Counted from the first letter of the stretch, positions 1-9,848 are shown. The stretch: 64,000 nucleotides of DNA from Cytobacillus firmus (GCF_023612095.1 NZ_CP086235.1:579001-643000), one strand, 5' to 3'. A program made the numbers and translations. The notes: generated by a model from the sequence alone, not told the origin.

Positions 1-1788
1 GTTGATGGATTTGTAACAGATATAACGGAACAGAAATGGCTTGAAAAAAGAATGAGGCGTATGGCTTTTTATGATCATTTAACCGACCTGCCGAACCGCA
101 GGTACTTTGATCAGAAGCTTCAAAGCCTTATAGAAGATGATGCACATAAGAGATTTGCGGTTTTGTTTTTTGACTTGGAGCGGCTAAAGCAGATTAATGA
201 TACATTCGGCCACTCTGCCGGGGATGAACTTCTCAGGCTTGTTTCTCAAAGAATTAAGGAGAGGGTGAATTATTTTTCAGCAAGAATTTCCGGTGATCAG
301 TTTGCGGTCATTATGGAATCTATTCAGGAAGCGGAGGACCCTGCACGATTAGCGGATTCTATCAATCTGATCTTCTCTGAATCGTTCCATATCAACAGCT
401 TTGAGCTAAAAATCTCTCCATCCATAGGCATAAGTTTATATCCGGATAATGGGAGCACAGCTGATGAATTGGTCAGAAATACGGAATCTTCCCTGTACCA
501 TGCCAAGCAGAAAGGGAATACCAGATTTCAGGTGTACCATCCCTCCATGGATATTGAGTCTTATAAGCTTTTTACGCTGGAACAGGATATGCGGAAGGCA
601 CTTCAGGATGACGAGTTTTTTCTTGAGTACCAGCCAAGAGTTGATGCGAAAACACGGAGACTAGTTAGTGCGGAAGCTTTATTAAGATGGGATCATCCGG
701 AATGGGGCAGAGTCTCGCCGCTGGAATTCATACCCGTTGCAGAAGAAACCGGTTTAATCGTAGATATTGGCGAATACGTGATAAGGAAGGTATGCAGGCA
801 AATTCATTCCTGGAAGGAAAGCGGGCTGCCGGTTGTTCCGATATCCGTGAACATCTCTCCCTTAAGCTTTTTGAAAAGCTGTCTTGTTTCCACGATTAAG
901 GCTGCATTGGACGAGAATCATCTGGACGCGTCACTGCTTGAGATTGAATTGACGGAATCTTCCCTGATCAATTACTCGGAGAACGTGATAACAGTGCTTA
1001 AGGAATTGGGTGAGATGGGAGTGAAAATTGCGCTGGACGACTTTGGAACCGGTTATTCTTCCATCACTCAATTAAAGAAATATAAATTCGCTGTTTTAAA
1101 GATTGATAAAACGTTTATCCGGACAATGGATAAAAATGCGGAAGATGCCATCATTACAGCCAACCTGATCTCGCTTGCCCATGGGCTGAATATGAAGGTG
1201 GTAGCGGAAGGTGTAGAGACCTTTGAGCAATTCTATACTTTAAGGAAAAATGAATGTGACCAAATACAGGGGTACCTTTTCAGCAAGCCGATTCCTCCTT
1301 CCATCTTTGAACAGAAATTGTTAATTGGCATTTTGAAGCCGCAAAATAGCAAAGAAGACAATGTGTTTAAAGGTTTGCGGAAGTATGAACGGGTCGAGTT
1401 TCCTTACCCGCTTGAAGCAAAAATGACCATCTTAGAGCTTAATAGAAAGCCTGTCAAAATGGGCAGCGCGAAAATTTTGATTGAAGATATGAGTGCAGGC
1501 GGAGTAAAATTTGTGTCCAAAATGAAACTTCCCGTGAGAAAGAATATTATTCTTTTGATTGAAACGAAGCTATTAGGAGAGTTCCTTGCATTTACGGGAA
1601 CGATTGTCCGGAAAGACGAAATATCGGATACTCTGACTAATTATGGATTTCAATTTATGATCGAAGAGGGACCAAGAGCAAAATTGGAGGAGATGCTTGG
1701 CAGTCTGCAAAAACAGCTGGAGCAAAATCCGTCTGTACCCGACTCCCTATTCATAGAAACAGCCAGCAGTCAGCTATATTTTGAATAA
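1..1788 (+). CDS. PAS-GGDEF-EAL-PilZ cyclic-di-GMP protein (5' end outside window)
   Basis: Cyclic-di-GMP turnover and sensing protein, cut at its 5' end: the frame is open from base 1 and its first residues (VDGFVTDITEQK) look like the end of a PAS domain. The GGDEF domain follows (DHLTDLPNRRYF), but its signature reads SGDQF near base 290, so cyclase activity is doubtful. The EAL domain keeps the expected catalytic motifs: EALLRW near base 670, ELTES, DDFGTGYSS near 1039, VAEGVET and QGY, so phosphodiesterase activity is likely. The C-terminus carries a PilZ-type c-di-GMP site: RKYER (1378-1392) followed by DMSAGG (1486-1503). A combined hydrolase and effector next to flagellar genes suggests motility control; that role is inferred. 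Confidence 0.9.
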   Translation, partial: VDGFVTDITEQKWLEKRMRRMAFYDHLTDLPNRRYFDQKLQSLIEDDAHKRFAVLFFDLERLKQINDTFGHSAGDELLRLVSQRIKERVNYFSARISGDQFAVIMESIQEAEDPARLADSINLIFSESFHINSFELKISPSIGISLYPDNGSTADELVRNTESSLYHAKQKGNTRFQVYHPSMDIESYKLFTLEQDMRKALQDDEFFLEYQPRVDAKTRRLVSAEALLRWDHPEWGRVSPLEFIPVAEETGLIVDIGEYVIRKVCRQIHSWKESGLPVVPISVNISPLSFLKSCLVSTIKAALDENHLDASLLEIELTESSLINYSENVITVLKELGEMGVKIALDDFGTGYSSITQLKKYKFAVLKIDKTFIRTMDKNAEDAIITANLISLAHGLNMKVVAEGVETFEQFYTLRKNECDQIQGYLFSKPIPPSIFEQKLLIGILKPQNSKEDNVFKGLRKYERVEFPYPLEAKMTILELNRKPVKMGSAKILIEDMSAGGVKFVSKMKLPVRKNIILLIETKLLGEFLAFTGTIVRKDEISDTLTNYGFQFMIEEGPRAKLEEMLGSLQKQLEQNPSVPDSLFIETASSQLYFE

Positions 1789-1856
1789 TGTTTTTCTATA
1801 ATTATCCTATTCTTCGGGATATAATAGTGTCATATAACTGAGAGAGGAAGAATCAT

Positions 1857-2285
1857 ATGGCTGAATTATCGAATTGCCCGAAATGTGATGCCATTTTTGT
1901 AAAAAATCAGTTCCGCGAAGTCTGCCAGGATTGCTGGAAGGAAGAAGAGAAGGCTTATGAGACGGTCTATCAGTTCATCCGGAAGAGGGAGAACCGGACT
2001 GCGACCATTTTACAGGTGGTAGAAGCAACGGGAATTGAGGAAGACTTAATTCTGAAATTTATCCGTACTAGAAAGTTGAAGCTTGCTCAATTTCCGAATC
2101 TTGGCTATCCTTGTGAAAAATGCGGTGTCAGCATCCGGGAAGGCAAGGTCTGCAAGAGCTGTGCAGGAGAATTGAGAAAAGATCTTCAGCAGTTTACTGT
2201 TGAGGAAGAAAGAAGACAAGAAGCAGCTAAACGTGAAAAACAAGGAACCTATTTTGTGGTCGATGGGAATTATAAAAAGTTTTAG
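1857..2285 (+). CDS. yvyF: YvyF family flagellar operon protein (TIGR03826)
   Basis: Small zinc-ribbon-like protein of 142 residues. It has two paired-cysteine knuckles, CPKCDAIF near residue 7 (with CQDCW at about 27) and CEKCG...CKSCAG at about residues 82-103, and a helical HTH-like segment between them. It matches the TIGR03826 flagellar operon protein, which in Bacillus lies between comF and flgM. A good Shine-Dalgarno (gagaggaag) precedes the ATG. Here a strong terminator and a 7-kb insertion separate it from flgM. Its biochemical role is unknown to me. Confidence 0.85.
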   Translation: MAELSNCPKCDAIFVKNQFREVCQDCWKEEEKAYETVYQFIRKRENRTATILQVVEATGIEEDLILKFIRTRKLKLAQFPNLGYPCEKCGVSIREGKVCKSCAGELRKDLQQFTVEEERRQEAAKREKQGTYFVVDGNYKKF

Positions 2286-2290
2286 AGTTT

Positions 2291-2319
2291 AAAGGATATC
2301 TTTCGGGATGTCCTTTTTT
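2291..2319 (+). terminator. Rho-independent terminator after yvyF
   Basis: A ten-pair stem with one G-T wobble (aaaggatatc / gatgtccttt), a six-base loop and a T run. It closes the yvyF transcript and isolates the accessory module that follows. Confidence 0.85.
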
Positions 2320-2362
2320 CATTGGGAATACATACCATATCCATCTTTGTTTAATCCATGAA

Positions 2363-2389
2363 TTAATATTATTCAAATCAATCCGATAA
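2363..2389 (+). promoter_or_regulatory. Probable SigD promoter of the accessory flagellar module
   Basis: A TTAA/TAAT -35-like element at 2363-2367, 15 bases of spacing, then tccgataa at 2382-2389, which matches 6 of 8 bases of the SigD -10 GCCGATAT. It lies about 38 bases before the start codon of the FliK-like gene. It is weaker than the hag and flaG promoters of this window, so this is a plausible assignment only. Confidence 0.45.
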
Positions 2390-2426
2390 AAAACGTAATA
2401 AGGCAACACGTACGGGAGTTGAAATA

Positions 2427-5400
2427 ATGCAAGTAACGAGTCGGATTTCAAATAAAATATCAGCTGCTGAAATACCTCTTGATCTAAAGACAGGGGAAGT
2501 AAGCCGTGCGCAAATTAAAGAAAGATTATCGGATACAGAAGCCGTTATTACTATAAGAGGAAGAGAGTTTCAGGCAAAATTTGAGGGAGGTGTTCCTTCA
2601 TCAGATCGTGTGACAGTTCAGATTACTGATCAAAAGGAACATGCAGTCAAGGTTAAAACCATTGCTGCTGAAAATCCCAAAAGCCCAGCAGGCCAGGCAA
2701 GCGAACTAAAAGTTTTGCAAAGTGTAGGGTTATCAGGCGATGAAAAGCCTGAGCTGAAAACAGCAGTGCAAACCTTATTGGATAAAGGCTCCCCGATCTC
2801 GAAAGAAATTGTCAGAGACTTAAAAGAGTTTATGGATCATGCTAAGGGATCCACCGAATCCAAGCTTGAAACCGTCAAGGCCCTTGCGAACAAGCGGCTG
2901 GAAGCAACAGGCACACAGCTGCGTGCAGTGCATGAAGCGCTGCATGGCAAGCCATTAAGTGAAGTGCTGACAGATCTGGCAAAAGAAATTGATCCGGAAT
3001 TCAAAATCGAAAAAGAGATGCTCCTGTCCAAAAACAACCGGACAGCGCAATCCCTAAAATTGACTCAGCGAATGTTACACCTGATCAAAAGCAGAAAGTA
3101 CAAACACAAAGTATTATAAATGCGGAAAGCAGCAGAAAGTCTGTAAATTCGTCTGAATTAAGCAAACTTATCCAATCCAGCCAGGAACTTATTGAAAAGG
3201 AACCGGATCTAAAGAAAGCCATTCAGCAAATCAGAACAACTGTCATTAACCATCCGTCATTAGATAGGGAACTTGCCCAAAACATTGAGAAAGCTGCGGC
3301 AGATGCTGAAAAGCTCCAGGCCATTGGCAAGGAAAGACTCGTACAGGCACTGAAAAATACAGAAGACCAGCTTCTCAGAAAAGAACAGCAGGCAGTTCAG
3401 CCCAAAGAAACAGTGAGCACGCCAAAAGCTGAAGAGAAGCCTGTTGAAATAATTAGAGCAGTGAGAGATGAAACTGCAAAAAATCCGGATATCCGGAAAT
3501 CAATAGAACTAACTCAAAACCGATTAATCGAGAATCCAAAGATCGTTAAAGAGGCCTCAGACAAATTAATGTACGCCGTGCAAGAATCCAAATCATTAGC
3601 AAATCAAGGCAGGACAACAGCTGCGAAAGAAGTTATGATAGCTGCATTAACTAGAGCGGAAACTGAACTCAGCCAAATCGAGGCGCGTCAGGCGGTACAG
3701 TCTGAACGTTATATTCCAGAGCAGCGCCCAAGCGAAGTGGTCAAGCAAGTAAAAGCCGAGGTTCAAAACGAGCCGGACCTTCAGCGGGTAGTGGAAAAAG
3801 TGCGTGAGCAAGTAGTCCAGCATCCCAAAATGGACCGGGAAGTAGCGCAAAAAGTGGAGAGAGCATTAAGTGATGCAACGCGCCTTCAGCAGATAGGCCA
3901 GGAGACAGCGAGCCGTGAGCGAATCCAGCAAGCGTTAACAAAAGCAGAAGCTGAATTGAAACAAATAGAGGCCCGCCAGGAGGTGCGGCCTGAGCGGAAT
4001 ATTCCAGATCAGCGCCCAAGCGAAGCGGTCAAGCAGGTAAAAGCCGAGGTTCAAAACGAGCCGGATCTTCAGCGAGCAGTAGAAAAAGTGCGTGAGCAAG
4101 TAGTCCAGCATCCGAAAATGGATCGGGAAGTAGCGTTAAAAGTGGAGAGAGCATTAAACGAAGCGGTTCGCTTCCAGCAGATTGGCCAGGAAACATCCGG
4201 CCGAGACCGTATCCAGCAAGCTTTGACGAAAGCGGAAACTGAACTCAAACAAAAAGAGGCACGCCAGCCGGTGCAGCCAGAGCGAAGCATTTCAGAACAG
4301 CGCTCAAGCGAAGCGGTCAAGCAAGTAAAAGCCGAGGTTCAAAACGAGCCGGACCTTCAGCGGGCAGCAGAGAAAGTTCGCGAGCAGGTAGTCCAGCATC
4401 CGAAGATGGACCGGGAAGTAGCACAAAAAGTAGAGCGGGCATTAACAGAGGCTGTGCGTCTCCAGCAGATAGGCCAGGAGACAGCCGGCCGAGAGCGAAT
4501 CCAGCAAGCTTTGACGAAAACGGAAGCTGAACTCAAACAAATAGAGGCACGCCAGCCGGTGCAGCCAGAGCGGAGTATTTCAGAACAGCGTCCAAGTGAA
4601 GCGATAAAGCAGGTAAAAGCCGAGGTTCAAAACGAGCCGAACCTTCAGCGGGCAGTAGAAAAAGTCCGTGAACAGGCAGTCCAGCATCCAAAAATGGACC
4701 GGGAAGTAGCCCAAAAAGTGGAGAAAGCATTAAGCGAAGTAACGCGCCTTCAGCAGATTGGCCAGGAATCGGCAGGCCGAGAACGTATCCAGCAGGCATT
4801 AACAAAAGCGGAAACCGAACTCAAACAAATAGAGGCCCGCCAGCGGGTACCAGCTGAACGAATTCATACAGAACAGCGTCCAAGTGAAGCGGTCAAGCAA
4901 GTAAAAGTAGAGGTCCAAAACGAACCTGATTTTCAACGTGCTATTGAAAAAGTCCGAAGCCAAATTGTAAACAACCCTTCCATAGATAAAGAAACTGCCA
5001 GAAATATAGAAAAAGCACTAAAAGAGGCAGATCTCCTTCAGAGAATTGGCAGAGAATCAGTCGGGAGAGAAGCTCTGGAAAAGTCTTTAACTAAAGCTGA
5101 GGCAGAGTTAAAAACGCTGGAAGCCCAGGGACCTAAAGGTGAAGTCCAGCTAAGAGAGACATTCAAACAGGTACGTGAGCAGATACAGTCAGAAGCGAAT
5201 ACCAAGAAAGTGCTGCAAAAAGTCCAGGAACAGCTTTTAAATAATAAACAAATTGATCCTTCTATAGCGAAAGAGATTGAAAAGCATGCAAAACAAACCG
5301 GTCAATTAGATCAGGCGGGCCGTGACAGGATGATTAAAGTGCTGCAGCAGGCAGAAGCAGCATTAAAGCAAACAAGGAATCTGGCAGAAAACAATGCCAT

Positions 5401-6973
5401 AGACAGTGAACAGCATATGAATAAAAACCAGAAGAATAGCCTGGCTCAGGGCTCGGGAATGAATGAGCAAAAAGCAGAAAGACTGCCATCCGAAGCAATT
5501 AAACAATTAATAAAACAATTCCAAAAAGAGCCGGATTTGACACGGGCACTGAACCTTGTCCTTAAAGAAATAACAAGCAATCCCGGCATGAATATGAGCA
5601 CCGTTGATAAAGCGGAAAAAGCCATCAGCCATGCTGCACAGCTTCAGGAGAAAGGCCGTGAGCTGGGAGCGCGCCAGCATATGACTAAAGAACTCTCAGA
5701 TATTGAACAAACTTTAGCTAAATCAGAGCCTAAAATGTCAGCGGAAGCCAAACTTGCAGCAGAGGCCCTTCAGTACGACCTTAATGAACAGCTTCAATCC
5801 CTGGGAATTCAGTCAAAGGATATTCTTGTTACAAAGGTGACCGAAAAGCTTGCACAGGCAACCCATGATTTCCGTGAATTAAAGCGTGAAATAACCAGAA
5901 ATCTCGATAATGTAGAGCATCTGATCAACACATTTAAGAAAAATGCTTACCCTCAGGCAAAGCAGATGCTGGAAACCGCCATCAGCAAGCTGGACAATGC
6001 CATTTTAAAAAGTGAAATGATGCTTTTCACGGATATGAAAACTGAAAAACAGCTGATGCAGGCAAGCTCCCAGCTGGCGGAAGCCAAAAAAATGCTGGCA
6101 AAAGGGGACCACGCACAGGCCGGGAAAATTGTCAGTGAAGTAAAGACACTAATAGATAAAGTCATCTTCAAACCGTCCGAGCAAAAAGTGGTTCATTTTG
6201 TGGCGAAGGAAAGCATGATGCTCGAGAAACAGCCGGCTGCTCAGCATGTGATTAAGCAATTCAATGAAACTGCGAGCGGATATTTAAGCGGTGAGCCATC
6301 TGCCAGGCAAATGTTTGAAATGGTGAAATCAATGGGACTTAATCATGACAGCGAAGTAGCAAATTCTCTTGTTTTCCAAAAAAATGACCAATCCCAGCAA
6401 GAGCAGCAACAGCAAAATTTGAAAGCAGCTCTCATGAAGCTTGCCCAGGGAGAAGGACAGGAGACGAATTCTAAAATCGCCCAACAGGCAGAGCAGGCAC
6501 TCACAAACTTAACGGGCCAGCAGCTTTTAAGCAAATCAGATGCCAGCGGAACACTGCAGAGCATGTTTTTTAATCTGCCAATGCTGTTAGGCGGAAAACC
6601 AGAAAATCTGCAAGTGTTCGTTAATTCTAAAAACGAAGGCCAGCAAGTGGACTGGGAAAACTGCAACCTCTATTTCTTATTGGAAACCAAAAAACTCGGT
6701 GATGTCGGCATCCTGCTTAATTCGACAGACCGTAACCTGTCTATCACGATAAAAAATGATCTGCCTGGCTTTAAGGAAAGAATGGAGCCAACGGCTGTCT
6801 TCACAAAGGAAAAGCTCCAAGAAGTCGGCTATAACGTCAGCAGCATTAATTTTACAAGAATGAGTGTCCCTCAGCCAAAGCTGGCAACTGATCAAGGGGT
6901 GCAGGATCAGGAGAACGATCCAAAACCATTAAGACCTGTCTTTACCGAGAAAGGAATGGACTTCAAAATATGA
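2427..6973 (+). CDS. Giant repeat-containing FliK-like protein (frameshifted in this sequence)
   Basis: Read through one -1 correction this is a protein of about 1515 residues. The first part (2427 to about 3010) is in one frame; the frame open across 3002-6973 continues it in the same repeat style. The break is at the A5 run 3010-3014, where one extra A restores a continuous protein. The centre is a tandem array of charged helical units of about 96 residues (pattern NEPDLQRAVEKVREQ...HPKMDREVAQKVERAL...LQQIG). The last 110 residues (from about base 6600, LQVFVNSK...WENCNLYFLLETKKLGDVGI) resemble the FliK/YlqG hook-length control domain. It overlaps the next gene by 4 bases. A molecular-ruler role in flagellar or type III export is inferred from the C-terminus and neighbours. 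The frame break could also be a real mutation. Confidence 0.7.
3722..5161 (+). repeat. 288-bp in-frame tandem repeats inside the FliK-like gene
   Basis: The anchor cagcg recurs at 3722, 4010, 4298, 4586 and 4874, exactly 288 bases (96 codons) apart. The four units from 3722 to 4873 are nearly identical; the one from 4874 is diverged. More degenerate copies of the same helical unit occur upstream (about 3160-3410 and 3434-3720) and downstream (about 5150-5370 and 5480-5740). High nucleotide identity indicates recent expansion or gene-conversion, so unit number may vary between strains. Confidence 0.9.
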
Positions 6974-7329
6974 TGGTATCCACTTACTATAATCAAAAAA
7001 AGCGCAGGGAGCTAAACGGTCCGTCAGCTGCCGTCGTCAAATATGATGATGAAACAGGGAAATCCCCCACCATTGTTGCACAGGGAAAAGGGCAGGTAGC
7101 CCAGCAAATTATAGCTCTGGCAAAGCAGAATAATATCCATATGCAGGAGGATTCTAATCTGGTGGCAAACCTCCTCGATATGGATCTAGGGGATAATATC
7201 CCCCCAGCTCTACTCGGTTATGGCAGAGATTTTATTATTAATAGAAGAAATGGAAAAAAACTATTAAACACTGCAGGATTCAGGTCGATAAAACTAACAG
7301 ATAACCAATTTGGAGGTGTAAATACGTGA
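6970..7329 (+). CDS. YlqH-like protein, FlhB C-terminal (export switch) domain homologue
   Basis: A 119-residue protein matching the small YlqH family, which resembles the cytoplasmic C-terminal domain of FlhB/EscU. The recognisable core is AAVVKYDDETGKSPTIVAQGKGQVAQQIIALAKQ, then NNIHMQEDSNLVANLL; it has no membrane part and no NPTH autocleavage motif. It overlaps the FliK-like gene (ATGATG across the stop) and is followed, with a 4-base overlap, by a FliS-like gene. In flagellar export FlhB-C interacts with FliK to switch substrate class, so the pairing with a FliK-like ruler is functionally suggestive. Its action here is inferred. Confidence 0.75.
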   Translation: MMVSTYYNQKKRRELNGPSAAVVKYDDETGKSPTIVAQGKGQVAQQIIALAKQNNIHMQEDSNLVANLLDMDLGDNIPPALLGYGRDFIINRRNGKKLLNTAGFRSIKLTDNQFGGVNT

Positions 7330-7754
7330 CCGGTATTTTCACAGAGTCGGCTATACATCAAAAATCACCTCAGGAGATAACAGCGCTTTTATACGAAGCG
7401 TGCATAACCAATTTAGAGGGTGCAATTGAGGATATTGATAATAAAGACTACGTTTTTGCCAATAAAAAGCTGCAGAGAACAAATGATATTTTATACCGTC
7501 TCGGAGCCGGGCTAAATTATGATGCAGGCATCATAGCAGATCAGCTGGACCTTCTATATAACTATATGGCTGATAAGCTAGTCCAAGCAAATCTGAAAAA
7601 AGATACCAGCCTAATAAAAGAAGTCCTCCAATCATTAGAAGAAATAACCTCAGCCTGGAACAAGGCAATGAAAACCAAAGCACCAAATCCAGGAGTTGGC
7701 ATCAGACAAAAAGCCATGGCCTATGAAAAAAGCGTACTAATGGAAAATAATTAA
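7326..7754 (+). CDS. Second FliS-like flagellin chaperone
   Basis: A 142-residue all-helical protein with the FliS pattern (IHQKSPQEITALLYEACITNLEGAI, then a four-helix body ending LEEITSAWNKAM). FliS binds the flagellin C-terminus in the cytoplasm and prevents premature polymerisation. GTG start overlapping the previous stop by 4 bases; flagellin begins 36 bases downstream. The sequence is clearly diverged from the canonical FliS at 46316, so it is probably a dedicated chaperone for the neighbouring second flagellin. The partner assignment is inference from adjacency. Confidence 0.8.
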   Translation: MTGIFTESAIHQKSPQEITALLYEACITNLEGAIEDIDNKDYVFANKKLQRTNDILYRLGAGLNYDAGIIADQLDLLYNYMADKLVQANLKKDTSLIKEVLQSLEEITSAWNKAMKTKAPNPGVGIRQKAMAYEKSVLMENN

Positions 7755-7789
7755 TTTCAATATAAAACCCAACCCAAAGGAGCAGGGAA

Positions 7790-9190
7790 ATGAGAATAAA
7801 TCATAATATCCAAGCTTTGAATGCATATCGTAACCTTTATCAGAACCAATTCCAAACTTCTAAAAACTTAGAAAGATTATCATCGGGTTTGCGTATTAAC
7901 CGTGCAGCAGATGATGCAGCAGGGTTAGCTATTTCTGAAAAAATGCGTTCACAAATCCGCGGTTTAAAACAAGCAGAGAGAAATTCACTTGATGGAGTTT
8001 CGTTAATGCAAGTTGCAGAAGGTGCTATGACAGAAGTGCATTCTATGCTGCAGCGTATGCGTGAACTAGCTGTACAGGCTGCAAACGACACAAACACAAC
8101 ATCTGACCGAAATTCCATTCAATTAGAGATTGACCAGTTGCTTAAAGAAATCGACAGTATTGCAGCGAAAACAGAATTTAACACGCGTAAATTATTGGAT
8201 GGTTCAAGTGCAGTAGATACACAGTATCTTTCAGGGCAAATGGCTATGACTAATATTAAGGATGTACCAACTGTTACGGATCCTTCTTTGCCTACAGGTA
8301 AATACGAATTCCAGATTTCTGGTGTTACATCTGTATATACTATTAATCAACCAGGTGCTGGAATCAGTGATAACACGGTGTTGAGTATTGCTAGCAATCA
8401 AGGATTACCATACGGTGAATATTCAATCGTAGTTTCTAATTTTCAAGAAGAAAATGGTCAAAAAAATGCAACAATTGAAGTGTTTGATCCAGATGGATTC
8501 AGTGTTGGGCAACTAGCTGCTAAAGTTGGTGCGAGTGGCACAACTGAAACGATCGGAACAAGTCCAAGACAGATTTCAATTGATACTGCGAAAATTGCCG
8601 GGGATGGAACAGCGAAGATCCAAGTTGAAGGCAAAATGAATGTATCAGTATCAAGAGTAGAAAATGGAACTCCAACACCGATTACTTTTACAAAGGAAAT
8701 TACAACTCAAAATGGAGTCCTGACACACGGCGGGTTGGAAATGAAATTTGGAACGGATGCAAAAAATGGAACATCACAGTTCGATTTAACAAATAAAGCG
8801 TTAGCATTCCAAATCGGTGCAAATACTAACCAGGGCTTACAAATAGATGTCCCTCAATTAAGTACGGTGAAACTGGGCATCAACAATATTAGTGTTCTTT
8901 CTCATAAAGATGCTAATGATGCTATCTTTAAATTAGAGAAAGCAATTAACCAAATTTCATCAACTCGTGCTAAGCTTGGTGCTACACAAAATCGCTTAGA
9001 ACATACAATCAACAATTTGCAAACAACACATGAAAACTTAACAGCTTCAGAGTCCCGCATCCGCGACGCAGATATGGCTCTTGAGATGACAGAGTTCACA
9101 AAGAACAATATCCTTAATCAATCTGCACAAGCCATGCTAGCGCAAGCAAATCAATTGCCGCAGGGAGTTCTTCAATTGCTTCAAGGTTAA
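7790..9190 (+). CDS. Second flagellin (466 residues)
   Basis: Complete flagellin. The N-terminal D0/D1 helices (MRINHNIQALNAYRNL, SSGLRINRAADDAAGLAISEKMR) and the C-terminal D1/D0 part (TRAKLGATQNRLEHTINNL ... NILNQSAQAMLAQANQLPQ) are intact. A central variable region of roughly residues 145-360 makes it about 94 residues longer than the main Hag of this window. Shine-Dalgarno aaaggagcaggg precedes the ATG. It sits directly after the FliS-like gene and ends at a strong terminator. It could form an alternative filament or a segment of a mixed filament; which one cannot be told from sequence. Confidence 0.93.
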   Translation: MRINHNIQALNAYRNLYQNQFQTSKNLERLSSGLRINRAADDAAGLAISEKMRSQIRGLKQAERNSLDGVSLMQVAEGAMTEVHSMLQRMRELAVQAANDTNTTSDRNSIQLEIDQLLKEIDSIAAKTEFNTRKLLDGSSAVDTQYLSGQMAMTNIKDVPTVTDPSLPTGKYEFQISGVTSVYTINQPGAGISDNTVLSIASNQGLPYGEYSIVVSNFQEENGQKNATIEVFDPDGFSVGQLAAKVGASGTTETIGTSPRQISIDTAKIAGDGTAKIQVEGKMNVSVSRVENGTPTPITFTKEITTQNGVLTHGGLEMKFGTDAKNGTSQFDLTNKALAFQIGANTNQGLQIDVPQLSTVKLGINNISVLSHKDANDAIFKLEKAINQISSTRAKLGATQNRLEHTINNLQTTHENLTASESRIRDADMALEMTEFTKNNILNQSAQAMLAQANQLPQGVLQLLQG

Positions 9191-9204
9191 TTTCTTAATA
9201 AGAT

Positions 9205-9236
9205 GCCAGCCTGATTTTCTAGGCTGGCTCTATTTA
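9205..9236 (+). terminator. Terminator after second flagellin
   Basis: Perfect eight-pair stem gccagcct / aggctggc with an eight-base loop, followed by a T-rich tail (tctatttat). Confidence 0.8.
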
Positions 9237-9291
9237 TGGTTGAATTATGCTAAAATAAATGTATAGCATCTTGACAAGGGCGTGAGTATAG

Positions 9292-9729
9292 ATGGAAGTC
9301 CGAAAGATTGATAAGCTTGGATTAGAAAAAGTCCAGAGTAAAAATAATATTCCAACTGAGAGTATTTCATTTCAGGAAGTTATGTCTAAAAATCGTCAAA
9401 ACACCGTCTATGATAAAATGACAAAAATGGTTCAGGAGATAGAAGAGCAAGGAAAAGTATTAGCCGAAAATCGAACTGTAGACCATTTGAGGAAATATAA
9501 AAAAATGGTGAAAAAATTCCTGGAGGAAGCCGTACAAAACGGACTTCAGCTGGAGGAACAGCGTGGATTTAATCGTCGAGGACGAACGAAAATCTATAAA
9601 ATTGTCAAAGAAGTAGACAAAAAATTGATTGATTTAACCAATGAGGTTCTTGATAAAGAAAAGAAATCTATGGACATATTAAGCATGGTTGGAGAAATAA
9701 AAGGACTGCTTATTAATATATATACCTGA
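9292..9729 (+). CDS. YaaR family (DUF327) protein
   Basis: A 145-residue, charged, helical protein matching the YaaR/DUF327 family. Conserved parts are SFQEVM near residue 26, the LAENRTVDHLRKYKKMVKKFLEEAV helix at about 57-81, and RRGRTKIYKIVKEVDKKLIDLT. DUF327 proteins occur in Firmicutes, often near flagellar or replication genes; I know of no established biochemical function. It is separated from the second flagellin by a terminator and closes the accessory module. It is probably a module-specific paralogue, as yaaR normally lies near the chromosome origin. Confidence 0.75.
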   Translation: MEVRKIDKLGLEKVQSKNNIPTESISFQEVMSKNRQNTVYDKMTKMVQEIEEQGKVLAENRTVDHLRKYKKMVKKFLEEAVQNGLQLEEQRGFNRRGRTKIYKIVKEVDKKLIDLTNEVLDKEKKSMDILSMVGEIKGLLINIYT

Positions 9730-9763
9730 GGACTATTGGTGTGAAAGCTAATAGTTCTTTTTG
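9729..9763 (+). terminator. Terminator closing the accessory flagellar module
   Basis: Nine-pair stem aggactatt / aatagttct with one wobble, a twelve-base loop and a T run, starting at the stop codon of the YaaR-like gene. Confidence 0.7.
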
Positions 9764-9821
9764 TATATATTAAAAGTAAAAGATGGGCCCTTTATCCCGT
9801 ATAGAAATTTATTTATTTTAC

Positions 9822-9848
9822 TTGAAATTATTAATTTTACACCGATAT
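9822..9848 (+). promoter_or_regulatory. Probable SigD promoter of flgM operon
   Basis: accgatat at 9841-9848 matches the SigD -10 GCCGATAT at 7 of 8 positions, with a degenerate -35 (ttga/tgaa at 9822-9826). It lies about 65 bases before flgM, which is known to be SigD-dependent in Bacillus. Confidence 0.55.

Noticed and set aside
3741..4805. Long minus-strand frames inside the FliK-like gene
   Set aside because: They repeat with the 288-bp period and are the antisense of the tandem units, without start signals.
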